DNA of 64,000 nucleotides from Natronoglycomyces albus (GCF_016925535.1 NZ_CP070496.1:2170001-2234000), one strand, 5' to 3'; shown: positions 1-9,549, counted from the stretch's first letter. Program-made: numbers and translations. Notes: generated by a model not told the origin, from the letters alone.

Positions 1-2847
1 GTCTTCGCCGCCTTCACCGGAGTTGGACTGGCCTCCCAGCCGATTCATCGCGATGGCAAGGGTTTCGTGGGCCTCGGCCGACAGTGCCCCATAGGACATG
101 GCTCCGGTGTGGAAGCGACGCACAATCTCCGAAACCGGTTCAACCTCCTCAAGGGGGATCGATTGCTTGGCGCCGGTGAACTCCAGCAGGCCCCGCAGGT
201 GTCCGCCTTGGGCGGAAAGTTTGTCAACTTCGGAGGTGTACTGCTTGAATACCTCGTACTGGCCTGACTTGGTGGAATGTTGGAGCCGGAAGACAGTCTC
301 GGGATTGAAAAGGTGGACCTCGCCTTCACGGCGCCACTGGTACTCCCCTCCCGGTTCCAAGGGCTCCTCGACGTCGACCGGTTGTTTCCAGGCTCGGTCG
401 TGGCGGCGGGCCACATCAGCGGCGATGTCCTTCAGGGTCGCTCCCCCAATACGGGTGGGCGTACCGGTGAAGTGCCGGGCGACGAAGTTAGCGTCCAGCC
501 CGTTGGCCTCAAACACTTGCGCGCCCGTGTAGGAGGCCACGGTTGAGATACCCATCTTGGACATAACCTTGAGGATGCCCGTACACAGCCCCTGGATGTA
601 ATTTTCGATGGCTTGTTCGGCGGCGATGTCGAGGTGCCCGACCTCTACTCGCTCCTCGATGGACTCGAAGGCCAAGTAGGGGTTGATGGCAGCGGCACCG
701 TAACCCAACAACAGGGCCGCGTGGTGGACACTTCGGCAGTCTCCGCTCTCGACGATGAGCGCCACTTGGGTGCGAGTCTGTTCGCGTACAAGGTGCTGGT
801 GGACTGCGGCGGTCAACAGTAGGGATGGGATCGGAGCCAGGTCAGCCGTGGAATCCCGGTCGGAGAGGACGAACAGCCGCACTCCATCGTCAATGGCCTC
901 CGAGATATGGCGGCAGATCTCCACGAGGCGGTTCTTGATGCCGTCGGCTCCGCGCTCCAGCTGATAGAGGCCCGATACCCGCACAGCTTTGAATCCGGGC
1001 ATGTCGCCGTCGGCGTTGATGTCGAGAATCTTGGCCAGTTCGTCATTGTCGATGACCGGACGAGTCAACTCCACCTGTCGGCACGAGGCCGCTGAGGCGT
1101 CCAGCAAGTTGTGCTCCGCCCCGATGGTGGTTCCCAACGAGGTCACCAGTTTTTCCCGAATCGCGTCCAAAGGTGGATTGGTAACCTGGGCGAATAGTTG
1201 CGTGAAGTAGTCGTACAGCAGCCGCGGACGTTGGCTGGCGGCGGCGATGGGAGTGTCGGTGCCCATGGAGACGACCGGCTCGGCGGCCGTGGTCGCCATC
1301 GGATCTAGCAGCAGCCGCATCTCTTCATCGGTGTAACCGAAGGTCAGTTGCCTCTTTCGCACCGACTCGGAGCCGTAGACGACATGTTCGCGCTCGGGAA
1401 GCTCTTCGAGCCGAATGCGCCCGGCGTGCAGCCAATCGCCATAGGGGTGCTCTATGGCCAGGGAGTGCTTGATTTCCTCATCCTCGACAATGCGCCCTTC
1501 GGCGGTGTCGACAAGGAACATGCGGCCCGGCTGCAAACGCCCCTTGGCGACCACATTGGCCTGTGGGATATCAGCCACTCCCGCTTCGGAGGCGAGCACG
1601 ACCAAATCATCGCTGGTGCGCCACCAGCGCGCGGGGCGTAGTCCATTGCGATCGAGTACGGCACCAATCTGGGTGCCGTCGGTGAACGTCACGCATGCCG
1701 GGCCGTCCCACGGTTCGGTCAAGCTGGCGTGAAAACGGTAGAAGTCGCGGCGCTTGGGGTCCATCGTGACGTGGTTCTCCCACGCCTCCGGTATCAGCAT
1801 GAGCATCGCGTGCGGAAGGGAGCGCCCTCCCAGATGCAGTAGCTCGACGGCCTCGTCAAAGTTCATTGAGTCCGAGGCCCCGGGAGTGAGGATCGGGAAA
1901 AGTCGGCGTAGGCGACCGGGCAGGTTGGGGCTGGCCAACTGCGCCTGGCGGGCATTCATCCAGTTGCGGTTTCCGCGAATCGTGTTGATCTCACCGTTGT
2001 GGGCTACCATCCGGTAGGGATGCGCCAGGGCCCAAGAGGGGAAGGTGTTGGTCGAAAAGCGTGAGTGGACCACTGCCATCGCCGAATGCAGGGCCTGGTC
2101 GGTTAGTTCCGGGTAGAACTGGTCCACCTGATCGGGCGTAAGCATTCCCTTATAGACAATCGTGCGCGAGGACAGCGTGACCAGGGATGCCTCTAGTCGG
2201 CGTTCCCGCAGTTCCCGTTCGGCCTGTTTACGCACGGCAAAGGCGACGCGCTCCAGTTCAAGACCGGAGAGGTCCTGGTCGTGGGCGATGAATACCTGAC
2301 TGACGCGGGGGGCAGAGGCTCGGGCGGCGTCCCCCAGAGAACCCGGGCAGGTGTCGACTTCACGCCAGCCCAGGACCCGGCAGCCTTCGGCAACGGCAAA
2401 TTTTTCCACGATCTCACGCACGCGGATTGTGGCGCGGTCCCGGTGCGGCGTGAAGACGAGACCGGTGGCGTAGTGGCCTTCGGCGGGCAGGGCAAAACGG
2501 GTGCGTTTGCGGTAATAGGAGTCGGGTATTTGCAGCATGATCCCCGCGCCGTCGCCTGAATCGGGGTCGGGCGCGGTGGCTCCGCGATGTTCCATGCGAA
2601 CGAGCGCTTCGAGGCCCTGCTCGACGATGCGGTGGCTCTTGCGTCCCTGCATGTCAACGACGAAAGCGACACCGCACGCGTCATGCTCCCATTGCGGGTC
2701 GTAGAGACCTTGGCTGGCGCTAGGTGGGCCCGATGGGGCATCGAGGCCGGTAAGAGTTGCGGGCGGGAGTGCGTCACCTGAGTGAGGCACGGCGGTCGGT
2801 TGCGTCTTTAGCGCAGCCACTAGGCGCGCGTTGGCAGGAGTCGGCAA
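1..2847 (-). CDS. gltB: Glutamate synthase large subunit, N-terminal part (cut by window edge)
   Basis: Large subunit of NADPH-dependent glutamate synthase, which transfers the amide nitrogen of glutamine to 2-oxoglutarate. About 949 residues of a normally ~1500-residue protein are visible; the rest, and probably gltD, lie before base 1. Residues DACGV place the N-terminal nucleophile Cys at about residue 58, after a propeptide, followed by the class II amidotransferase region (MEHRGA, SDSMNFDE, RNGLRPAR). The central domain follows, and the visible part ends at the start of the FMN/synthase domain (SYGALS, GGQSNSGEGGED). The start chosen is a TTG at 2847, because GAAGGAGG lies five bases upstream. 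A GTG at 2868 in the same frame has no such site. Family assignment is secure; the start is inference. Confidence 0.93.
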   Translation of the reverse strand, partial: MPTPANARLVAALKTQPTAVPHSGDALPPATLTGLDAPSGPPSASQGLYDPQWEHDACGVAFVVDMQGRKSHRIVEQGLEALVRMEHRGATAPDPDSGDGAGIMLQIPDSYYRKRTRFALPAEGHYATGLVFTPHRDRATIRVREIVEKFAVAEGCRVLGWREVDTCPGSLGDAARASAPRVSQVFIAHDQDLSGLELERVAFAVRKQAERELRERRLEASLVTLSSRTIVYKGMLTPDQVDQFYPELTDQALHSAMAVVHSRFSTNTFPSWALAHPYRMVAHNGEINTIRGNRNWMNARQAQLASPNLPGRLRRLFPILTPGASDSMNFDEAVELLHLGGRSLPHAMLMLIPEAWENHVTMDPKRRDFYRFHASLTEPWDGPACVTFTDGTQIGAVLDRNGLRPARWWRTSDDLVVLASEAGVADIPQANVVAKGRLQPGRMFLVDTAEGRIVEDEEIKHSLAIEHPYGDWLHAGRIRLEELPEREHVVYGSESVRKRQLTFGYTDEEMRLLLDPMATTAAEPVVSMGTDTPIAAASQRPRLLYDYFTQLFAQVTNPPLDAIREKLVTSLGTTIGAEHNLLDASAASCRQVELTRPVIDNDELAKILDINADGDMPGFKAVRVSGLYQLERGADGIKNRLVEICRHISEAIDDGVRLFVLSDRDSTADLAPIPSLLLTAAVHQHLVREQTRTQVALIVESGDCRSVHHAALLLGYGAAAINPYLAFESIEERVEVGHLDIAAEQAIENYIQGLCTGILKVMSKMGISTVASYTGAQVFEANGLDANFVARHFTGTPTRIGGATLKDIAADVARRHDRAWKQPVDVEEPLEPGGEYQWRREGEVHLFNPETVFRLQHSTKSGQYEVFKQYTSEVDKLSAQGGHLRGLLEFTGAKQSIPLEEVEPVSEIVRRFHTGAMSYGALSAEAHETLAIAMNRLGGQSNSGEGGED

Positions 2848-3161
2848 GGGGGCCTCCTTCGTCGTCACAGATAGCGTGCGAGCGTGCTCAAGGCATCTCG
2901 GTTGGCTTACGGGACGACGTCGGCCCGTGTTGCGGTCGTAACCCTTATGAATTGCGGCGAAGTTACCAACTGGTATCGCGCCGGGGTTGATCCACGAGTG
3001 TAAGGCATGAAAGCGCAAAGTCATAGTCACGTCTTGGCATTTGGGCACTGACCAGTAGTTTGATCCGCGGTGGCATCGGGGATCGGGTAGACGACGCATT
3101 ATACAGTAAGAACCTCATAGATGAGCAAAAGTCAGCTCTAAGAACAGGAATATCCCGAATA
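2848..3161. other. Intergenic region between divergent gltB and the first secreted-domain gene
   Basis: This stretch separates the minus-strand gltB start from the plus-strand gene at 3162, so it should carry promoters for both. I see no convincing coding frame, hairpin or RNA gene. A short in-frame extension upstream of 3162 exists but lacks a ribosome site. Confidence 0.5.
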
Positions 3162-4109
3162 ATGACGTATCCCCCACAGGGCGGGCAACCTCCCCACCCT
3201 GGGCAACCACCACACCAACCGTCCCCACACGGTCCGCAGCCGCACCCGGGCGGACCCTACGCACATGGCACGCCCCCACCCCCAGGACAACCCCCGGCCC
3301 CGGGCCAACCCCCCATCCCAGGCCAGTATCCGCCACCAGCCTCTGGTGGCGGATATCTCAGTCCTTCTCCTCCGCAACGTTCCAAGAGCACGCTCGTTCG
3401 CATTGGAGCCGCGGTGCTCGGTGTCGTCGTGGTCGGAGGAATCGGTTGGGCCTTGAGCTCCGACTCCGACTCCAGTGACGATGATGGCCGCAATGAAGAC
3501 GGCTCGTTCGCCACGCAAATGACCGACCCCTTTGCCGATGCCGGCCAATGCACCACCGAAGACCTGGAGAGGCGCGCCGAGGACATCGATGTCGTCTCCT
3601 GCGAGGACCCCACCGCCTACTGGGAAGTCACGGCAGTCTCCACTGATGTCGACGACACCATGTCATTCATGGGTTCCTTCTATGACAACTACGACAAGAT
3701 CGAAGAGGTCTGCGGCCAATACTTCCACCATGGCCCTTGGAATGACTGGTTCGTCGTCTACGACGAGACAGATCGCAGTATCTACTACTTGATGTGCCTG
3801 GCTCCGCTGGACAAGCCCGACGCGGACGGATTCACCTTGCGGCTTCCCGCAGCTGGTGAATGCGTGGACGCCAACATGATCTTCGTCGTGGATTGTTCGG
3901 ATTCCGCGGCCGAATACGAGACGCTGAAGATCGAACACCTCAGCGACACCCCACACATGGGGGCCGACATCATGGAAACCGAAATCCAAGCCCTGCTCGA
4001 TTCCACCTGCGAGGGGACCGACTGGACCATGGGCTATTGGCATGAGTTGCCCAACACCGACATCGTCAACGGCGGAGTCACTCACGTCCTGTGCCTGACT
4101 GAGGCCTAG
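3162..4109 (+). CDS. Membrane-anchored protein with two tandem LppU-like extracellular domains
   Basis: 315-residue protein. Residues 1-75 are a Pro/Gly/His/Gln-rich, probably disordered cytoplasmic head. One membrane helix (LVRIGAAVLGVVVVGG) follows, then an acidic linker rich in Asp and Ser. The rest appears to be two copies of a Cys-containing domain. The first has AGQC, VVSCEDP, VCGQ and LMCL; the second has AGECVD, VVDCSDS, TCEG and VLCL. The spacing resembles LppU/SCO3897-type actinobacterial envelope proteins, but this was not tested. The same domain occurs once in the next gene (4500-5276). The ATG at 3162 was chosen because the MTYPP head matches that paralogue; upstream in-frame codons give an unlikely N-terminus. 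Function unknown, probably at the cell surface. Confidence 0.75.
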   Translation: MTYPPQGGQPPHPGQPPHQPSPHGPQPHPGGPYAHGTPPPPGQPPAPGQPPIPGQYPPPASGGGYLSPSPPQRSKSTLVRIGAAVLGVVVVGGIGWALSSDSDSSDDDGRNEDGSFATQMTDPFADAGQCTTEDLERRAEDIDVVSCEDPTAYWEVTAVSTDVDDTMSFMGSFYDNYDKIEEVCGQYFHHGPWNDWFVVYDETDRSIYYLMCLAPLDKPDADGFTLRLPAAGECVDANMIFVVDCSDSAAEYETLKIEHLSDTPHMGADIMETEIQALLDSTCEGTDWTMGYWHELPNTDIVNGGVTHVLCLTEA

Positions 4110-4499
4110 CGTTCGCGCATAAGCCAGCGCTGCCATAATCAGGCGGTGCCACTAACCCCGTTTTCGGGCCGCCACATCGTAGGTGTGCCGGCCCGTTCCC
4201 CCTCACTGTTGTGGAGCGTGACCGCCGCCTGAGGTTTGCCGCATAGTTCTTCGTCCCGCTTCCAACCAAGCGGACAAGGCAAGCTCAGATAGCACTGGTC
4301 GGCACGCCCGCGATCGGCCTGGGAGGGGCCGCTGCCACGACGAGCTATCGCGACTCCTCCGGTGAGCAATCCGGCCGTTTTACACTGCGGTCATCACACC
4401 GCCTGTGGGGTCGGTGTCGCCTCCATTGGCACATGATCAATATGATGGAACGCCAGCCCTGCAATGACTGACTAAATTCTGCAAGCGGAGACCCAACTT
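4110..4499. other. Intergenic region between the two paralogous secreted-domain genes
   Basis: 390 bases without a supported gene. Short minus-strand frames here lack ribosome sites and family resemblance. Presumably it holds the promoter of the gene at 4500; no clear terminator, repeat or structured RNA was recognised. Confidence 0.45.
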
Positions 4500-5276
4500 A
4501 TGACCTATCCACCACCCCAGAACCCGTACCAAGGTGGCCCTTCCCAACCCAACTACGGGCAGCAGCCGCACCCGACCCAGCCGCAGGGTGCGCCGGGGCA
4601 CCCTCCGCAGGACCCGTACACACAACCGGTATACGGCCAGCAGCAGTCTCCACCCGCCAGTGGCTATCAGCAGCCCGGATATCCCCAAGGTGGTTACCAG
4701 CAGCCTGGCGGCTACCAGCAGGGCGGATACCCGCCAGGTGCCCCGTACCAGGAAAAGAAGAACAGCACTGGCCTCGTGATTGCCCTGGTTCTGGGTGCTG
4801 TCCTTGTCATCGGCCTAGCTGGGGCCGGATTCTATTTCTTCGGCGACGACGACGATGACACGCCGCAAGCCACCGAAACCTCTGAGGCGTCCGAGGAGAA
4901 CACCGACGACCCCGAGCCGACCGATTCGCCCGACCCGGCCGACGACGAGCCCGGAACTGACGCCGAGATGCAGTCGCTCATCAGCGAATACTCGCTTCCC
5001 GAAGTGGGCGAGTGCCTGGACGATGACCCGAACTACTACGTCATTGTCGACTGCAACGACCCCTCCGCACAGGTAAAGATTTTGCGTTGGGTCCCCAACC
5101 CAGCCGACCCCAACCCGAACGACCATGAACACACCGACGCGGCCGACGCGGTCTGCCAGGACCTTCCCGAGTACGACTGGTACTTCTGGATCGACACCTC
5201 GCAGATCAATGGCACCACCTGGGACCCGGCTGCCGACGAGATCCTCGCGATCGGGTGCGCGACCGAAGTCAACTAA
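4500..5276 (+). CDS. Membrane-anchored protein with one LppU-like extracellular domain
   Basis: 258-residue paralogue of the preceding gene. The head (residues 1-85) is rich in Pro, Gln, Gly and Tyr with YQQPG-type repeats. A single membrane helix (TGLVIALVLGAVLVIGLAG) follows, then an acidic Asp/Glu/Pro/Thr linker. The C-terminal domain shows VGECLDDD, VIVDCNDPSAQ, AVCQD and IGCATE, matching the two domains of the neighbour in order and cysteine positions. The topology suggests a cytoplasmic head and an extracytoplasmic Cys-paired domain. The start is the first ATG matching the MTYPP head; an AGCGGAG site lies about ten bases upstream. A strong hairpin follows the gene. No enzyme motif is visible, so the function is unknown. 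Confidence 0.78.
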   Translation: MTYPPPQNPYQGGPSQPNYGQQPHPTQPQGAPGHPPQDPYTQPVYGQQQSPPASGYQQPGYPQGGYQQPGGYQQGGYPPGAPYQEKKNSTGLVIALVLGAVLVIGLAGAGFYFFGDDDDDTPQATETSEASEENTDDPEPTDSPDPADDEPGTDAEMQSLISEYSLPEVGECLDDDPNYYVIVDCNDPSAQVKILRWVPNPADPNPNDHEHTDAADAVCQDLPEYDWYFWIDTSQINGTTWDPAADEILAIGCATEVN

Positions 5277-5351
5277 GACACTCCAAGGTTCACCGGTCGA
5301 CCCTGGCCCGCAAAGTGAGGCACTCCGCCTGAGCAGCAGGTCAGATACGCC

Positions 5352-5396
5352 AATGGCGGTGGGGAGCGACATCGAGAGTCGCTCCCCACCGCCATT
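5352..5396. terminator. Bidirectional hairpin terminator
   Basis: A perfect 19-base inverted repeat (AATGGCGGTGGGGAGCGAC and its complement) with a seven-base loop lies between the convergent gene ending at 5276 and hisS ending at 5403. It is suited to stop transcription from both sides. Confidence 0.85.
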
Positions 5397-5402
5397 TCGT
5401 CG

Positions 5403-6737
5403 CTAGTTTTGCTCTCCCATCAGTACCTGCGGAGTGAGATCCTCTTGGGGAGGCATCCACGTGTCGGCGTCGATGGGGACCTGCTCGCCAGAGCGCACAT
5501 CGCGCACCTCGTTTCCGGCATCTGAGGGGAACAACACAAACGGAATGCCACGTTTGTCGGCGAACTTGATCTGCTTGCCGAACTTGCTAGCTGCCGGAGA
5601 AACCTGAGTGGCGATGCCACGGCTACGCAAGCGTTGCGCCAACCGCTGGCAGTCCCGCCGGTCTTCCTCTGCTGGCAACGCGACGAGTACACACGTTGGC
5701 ACTGACCGGCTCGCCCTCACCTGACCGGACTTCAACAACGGCACCAACGCCCTCGACAGCCCGATGGAGAGCCCGACTCCCGGAAATGTGTTCTTCCCAT
5801 CGGATGCCAGCGTGTCGTAGCGGCCTCCCGAGCAGATGGAACCCAAATCCTCCCGCCCTTCCATGAACGTCTCATAAACGGTGCCGGTGTAGTAGTCCAA
5901 TCCGCGTGCGATGCGCAAATCGGCGACCACAAAGCCTGGCGATACCTCGGCGGCAGTCTCGACCAACTCCGACAGCTCCGACAGTCCTTCCTCCAGTAGC
6001 GGATCGGAGACTCCCAAGGCACGCACCCGCTCCACGAAGGAGGTGTCGGCGCTAGAGATCTCGGCCAACTTCAAACAAGCCTCAGCCTGGTCAGGGCTCG
6101 CGCCCAGGTTCTCTTGCAACAGCTTCGACAGTGCCTCCGGGCCGATCTTGTCCAGCTTGTCGACCATCCGCAGCGTCTCCATCGGATCGGACAAACCCAG
6201 ACCTTGATAAAAACCCTGTGAGAGTTTGCGGTTGTTCACGTGCATCCGGGCTCGAGGAATCGGCAGCCCACGCAACGCATCGGCGATGACCAGAGGTAGT
6301 TCGACCTCATAGTGGCCAGGCAGCTTGTCGCGGTCCACGATGTCGACATCTGCCTGCCAGAATTCCCGGTAGCGTCCTTCCTGCGGCCGCTCACCGCGCC
6401 AAGCGGGCTGAATCTGATAGCGGCGGAACGGGAAGTGAAGCTTCCCGGCATTTTCCAACACATACCGCGCGAACGGCACCGTCAAATCGAAGTGAAGACC
6501 CAGTTTCGCATCAGAGGCGTCCTCACCCTCGGCTTGCAGCCGACGCAAGACATAGACCTCTTTGGAGGTTTCTCCCTTACGCAAAAGCTGATCGAGCGGC
6601 TCGACAGACCGCGTCTGAATCTCCGCGAATCCATGCATCTCGAAAGTACGACGCAAATGGTCGATGACCTGACTCTCCACGATGCGTTGATCGGGCAGAA
6701 GCTCCGGGAATCCCGAGAGCGGTTGAGGTCGAGACAT
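5403..6737 (-). CDS. hisS: Histidyl-tRNA synthetase
   Basis: Class II aminoacyl-tRNA synthetase charging tRNA-His. Visible signatures are the motif 2 region (RYQIQPAWRGERPQEGRYREFWQ written in parts: WRGERPQ, EFWQADVD), the histidine-binding segment ARGLDYYTGTVYE, the GGRYD loop and a C-terminal anticodon-binding domain ending the ~444-residue protein. The ATG at 6737 was chosen because AAGGAGTG lies eight bases upstream; an in-frame GTG at 6746 overlaps that site and is unlikely. The gene is downstream of the metallo-hydrolase at 6853, the same order as in mycobacteria. The C-terminal stop abuts a strong terminator. Assignment is secure. Confidence 0.96.
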   Translation of the reverse strand: MSRPQPLSGFPELLPDQRIVESQVIDHLRRTFEMHGFAEIQTRSVEPLDQLLRKGETSKEVYVLRRLQAEGEDASDAKLGLHFDLTVPFARYVLENAGKLHFPFRRYQIQPAWRGERPQEGRYREFWQADVDIVDRDKLPGHYEVELPLVIADALRGLPIPRARMHVNNRKLSQGFYQGLGLSDPMETLRMVDKLDKIGPEALSKLLQENLGASPDQAEACLKLAEISSADTSFVERVRALGVSDPLLEEGLSELSELVETAAEVSPGFVVADLRIARGLDYYTGTVYETFMEGREDLGSICSGGRYDTLASDGKNTFPGVGLSIGLSRALVPLLKSGQVRASRSVPTCVLVALPAEEDRRDCQRLAQRLRSRGIATQVSPAASKFGKQIKFADKRGIPFVLFPSDAGNEVRDVRSGEQVPIDADTWMPPQEDLTPQVLMGEQN

Positions 6738-6852
6738 TTGAGTCACTCCTTGCGAGAAATCTGGTCAAAGTGAAAAAACGGCACACCGCAACTGCGGAGG
6801 CCGTCGACGGTATGACAAGTAGCGGAAAGTAGATGTCGAGGTGGGAGAACCG

Positions 6853-7533
6853 TCAGCGACCGCTGCTATGGCCCGCCACATCGCGCAAAAACGGGTTAGA
6901 GCGGCGTTCCCGATCCATCGTCGTGCGCTCCCCATGCCCGGGGAGGAACACCGTGGCATCGTCCATCGGCAAGAGGACCGTGGCCAACGTGTGCCGCATC
7001 TGAGCATCGTCGCCCGTCGGCAAGTCAGTGCGACCAATCGTCGATGCGAACAGTACGTCTCCGGTGAAACAGTACGCGGCCACCGTCTCATCCCCGGCCA
7101 GCGAAAACAGAGTTGAACCACTCGTGTGCCCCGGCGCGTGCAGCGTCGAAACCCGGAGGCTTCCAAACTCAAGCTCGGTGTCGGCGCTGAACACCTCAAC
7201 GTTCTTGGGCTCGGTCCAGCCCAACTGGCGAGCCATGTCCCCCAGCGGGCCGAGGGCGCTGAAAGGATCGACCAACTGGTGGGCATCCTCGGCGTGTATC
7301 AACACCGGTACCCCATAGGAGTCGCTGACAGCGGCCGCCGAATGAGTGTGGTCCATATGGCCATGCGTCAACAAGATGGCAGCCGGGGTCAGGCTTCGGG
7401 CTTCCAAGAGCTGCCCCAGCTGATCCCCAACCCCAATACCGGGATCGATGACCAGGCATTCGGCCCCTTCGGAAGGGGCAATGACATAACAATTGGTCCC
7501 GAAGATCTCCGATGTAACCGCGTCAATCAGCAC
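6853..7533 (-). CDS. Glyoxalase-II-like metallo-beta-lactamase-fold hydrolase
   Basis: 226-residue MBL-fold protein. It carries the di-metal motif THGHMDH, the second histidine in HAPGHTSGS, the bridging Asp in FTGDVLF and a late ligand in LPGHGE. This pattern is typical of hydroxyacylglutathione hydrolase-like enzymes, but actinobacteria mostly use other thiols, so the natural substrate is unknown. The start is a GTG at 7533 with GGGAGGGG five bases upstream. It lies upstream of hisS on the same strand with about 115 bases between, as in other actinobacteria (Rv2581c-like position). The fold assignment is strong; the substrate is not inferable. Confidence 0.88.
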   Translation of the reverse strand: MLIDAVTSEIFGTNCYVIAPSEGAECLVIDPGIGVGDQLGQLLEARSLTPAAILLTHGHMDHTHSAAAVSDSYGVPVLIHAEDAHQLVDPFSALGPLGDMARQLGWTEPKNVEVFSADTELEFGSLRVSTLHAPGHTSGSTLFSLAGDETVAAYCFTGDVLFASTIGRTDLPTGDDAQMRHTLATVLLPMDDATVFLPGHGERTTMDRERRSNPFLRDVAGHSSGR

Positions 7534-7655
7534 TGTGTCCCCTCCCTTACACGTCCGGGACCACCTTACCGGTAGCCGGTGTGATCAACGACCTCGGAGG
7601 GTACGTATACACTGCCCAAACAACCCCATCTAGACGTATCCGAGGAGAGACTACG

Positions 7656-7832
7656 GTGGCTCCAGCCAAGAGCAAACACATGCAACGCCGTAAGGAACGT
7701 GCCACGAATGCCCGTAAGACGGCAAAACTGGCCGCCAAGTTCCGTAGGAGTCGACGAGTCAAGGCTACCGTCGGCCTAGCCATCATCATGCTGCTGCTGG
7801 TCGCGTACGTGGTCTGGCAGTTTGTTCTGTAA
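7656..7832 (+). CDS. Small basic single-helix membrane protein
   Basis: 58-residue protein. Its first ~37 residues are strongly basic (KSKHMQRRKERATNARK, AAKFRRSRRVK) and it ends with one hydrophobic helix (IIMLLLVAYVVWQFVL). The start is a GTG at 7656 preceded by CGAGGAGAG about six bases away; the longer open frame from 7581 has no site. The positive N-terminus should stay in the cytoplasm, where it could touch RNA, DNA or acidic lipids. It lies divergent from the metallo-hydrolase and upstream of the cyclophilin gene. I do not recognise a family. Confidence 0.7.
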   Translation: MAPAKSKHMQRRKERATNARKTAKLAAKFRRSRRVKATVGLAIIMLLLVAYVVWQFVL

Positions 7833-8070
7833 GCATTAACCAACGGGCGAACTACTCACCGCGGCTTAGTGGGGTACAACCCCGCACGAGTCCGCACGGT
7901 GACGAATTCGCCTCTCCTCGACTTAGAGCTCCTATCAGCTTTGACCCGCGGCGAGGATGGTGTGCTGCCAGTGTCGGGGAAGGCCGAGGCGCTAGTTCAT
8001 ACCCAGCGGGTATGGGCAAGGGCCGACAACGCGGCCAGGCGCGACAACACACCACCGAAGTGGGAGGCCT

Positions 8071-8160
8071 ATGTAAAAGTGCACGTTCAAGGCCGCAGGA
8101 GGCGAAGTTTACGCTCCTTACCGAGCCGACGAAAACGCCGAAAGTGCCTTTTGCTCAAGC
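8071..8160 (+). repeat. Dispersed structured element, copy A
   Basis: First of four related intergenic copies (others near 22743, 45128 and 62126). The shared core reads approximately GGCCGCAGGAGGCGAAGTTT, then ACCGAGCCGACGA. It is closed by a terminal stem: AAAAGTGCAC (8075-8084) can pair with GTGCCTTTT (8144-8152), nine pairs with one bulged T. The small internal hairpin GTTTAC/GTAAAC of the other copies is degraded here, but GCTC/GAGC can pair instead. It sits about 110 bases upstream of the cyclophilin start within the otherwise geneless 7833-8268 interval, in which I see nothing else. Function unknown; could be a cis-acting RNA or a small repeat. Confidence 0.7.
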
Positions 8161-8268
8161 TTCTAGGAAGAAAAACCTGTTAGGAGCTCCTAGGACCGGT
8201 CGCTGCGAACGCAGCAGCCTGGCTCTACTCAGACAACCGATTCAATCGCGACACCTCAGGGAGAAACG

Positions 8269-9120
8269 GTGCCCTCATCGCAAGGCAAGCGCGACGCCGC
8301 TCGCCAACAGCTGCAAGAGAGAATGGCGGCCAAGGCGGCCCAGGAGAAGAAGGAACGCACCACGCAAGTCGTCATCGCCAGCGTGGTTGGCCTCGCCTTG
8401 GTCGGCGTCATCATCTGGGGCGTCGTGGCGCTCTCCGGAGACGACGAGACCACCACCGACGACACGGCTACCTCCGGCCCTGAAGAAGGCGGACCGGACG
8501 ACGGCCAGCAGGACGCGCCCGGCGAACCGGTCGACGGTGACTGCCTCTACACACCCTTCGGCGACGCGGCGGTCCCCTCGCCCGACGCGCCTGAGGAAGG
8601 CATGCAGACCATGACGATCCAGACCAACCTCGGCACCATTGCCGCCGATGTCGACACTGCCGCGGCCCCCTGCACTTCCTCCAGTTTCACGTTCCTGGCC
8701 GAACAGAACTACTACGACGACACACGTTGCCACCGCCTGACCACTGATGGGATCTTCGTTCTTCAGTGCGGCGACCCCAACACTCAAGGCGGAATCGGCG
8801 ACGACGCGGGATCGGGTGGCCCCGGTTACCAGTTCCCTGAGGAAAACCTGCCCGAGGACGCCGAGAACAACTACCCGGCCGGAACCCTAGCCATGGCCAA
8901 CGCGGGACCAGACACCACCGGTAGCCAGTTCTTCCTCGTCTACGACGACACGACTCTCCCGGCCGACTACACCATCGTTGGCACCATCACCGAAGGCCTC
9001 GACATTGTCGAGGGCGTCGCCGCCGATGGAGTGATCCCCGATTCCGGCATGGCCCCCACTGACGGCCAGCCCGAAACTGAGGTCATCATCGAATCGTTGA
9101 CGATGAGCGATATCTCCTAA
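8269..9120 (+). CDS. ppiB: Membrane-anchored cyclophilin-type peptidyl-prolyl isomerase
   Basis: 283 residues: a basic, coiled N-terminus (1-32), one membrane helix (33-56), an acidic linker, and a cyclophilin domain from about 115 to 280 outside the membrane. Cyclophilin signatures are CHRL (His155, Arg156), FVLQCGDP (Gln166) and the GSQFF segment (219-222), with MANAGP before it. Catalytic Arg and the Gln/Phe wall are kept. It is expected to catalyse proline cis-trans isomerisation of exported proteins. The start is a GTG at 8269 with a CAGGGAG site upstream. The position beside relA matches Rv2582c (ppiB). Copy A of the structured element lies just upstream. Confidence is high for the domain, moderate for the symbol. 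Confidence 0.92.
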   Translation: MPSSQGKRDAARQQLQERMAAKAAQEKKERTTQVVIASVVGLALVGVIIWGVVALSGDDETTTDDTATSGPEEGGPDDGQQDAPGEPVDGDCLYTPFGDAAVPSPDAPEEGMQTMTIQTNLGTIAADVDTAAAPCTSSSFTFLAEQNYYDDTRCHRLTTDGIFVLQCGDPNTQGGIGDDAGSGGPGYQFPEENLPEDAENNYPAGTLAMANAGPDTTGSQFFLVYDDTTLPADYTIVGTITEGLDIVEGVAADGVIPDSGMAPTDGQPETEVIIESLTMSDIS

Positions 9121-9160
9121 CAACTCGTCAATACCAAGTAAGCTTGGAAACGAGAACGTA

Positions 9161-9220
9161 GAACGGCCCATTGATGTCACCACCGTCCTAGACGGAGTCA
9201 CCGACGTCAATGGGCCGTTC
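9161..9220. terminator. Hairpin terminator after ppiB
   Basis: GAACGGCCCATTGATGTC (9161-9178) pairs with GACGTCAATGGGCCGTTC (9203-9220), one G-T wobble. The intervening 24 bases hold a smaller CCGTC/GACGG hairpin. It lies 40 bases after the ppiB stop. The remaining bases to the relA start at 9550 show no gene. Confidence 0.75.
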
Positions 9221-9549
9221 TTCGCGCCCGATCGTAGCGGTGCGATCCGGATATAAACAAAGCCACGTCTCAACCGCGGCACGCAGCATTGGGCTCCAGC
9301 CGCGCTAGAGCTACGATGAGACTCTGACCGTGATCGCTAGGTAAACAATTACCAGCGCCGTTTGTCGCAATTTCGGTGTTGGCAGTCTGTGAAAGGCACT
9401 TTGGGCCGTTCACGTGAGGAGAACCTCGGCGGCTATCGCGGCGGTTCTCATCAGCGAGACCGGCCAACGGCCGTAGTCTGAGCGGCAGCATGGCGGGTGC
9501 CTCTGGCGCACCGGTCGCTGTATTGACGGAGTCGAAGAAGGAGGGGCCG

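Noticed and set aside
8071-8160. Integron attC site or known riboswitch class for the dispersed element
   Set aside because: The ends lack the AAC/GTT core sites of attC, and the core does not match TPP, cobalamin, SAM, glycine, cyclic-di-GMP or ydaO-type patterns known to me. No integrase is near.
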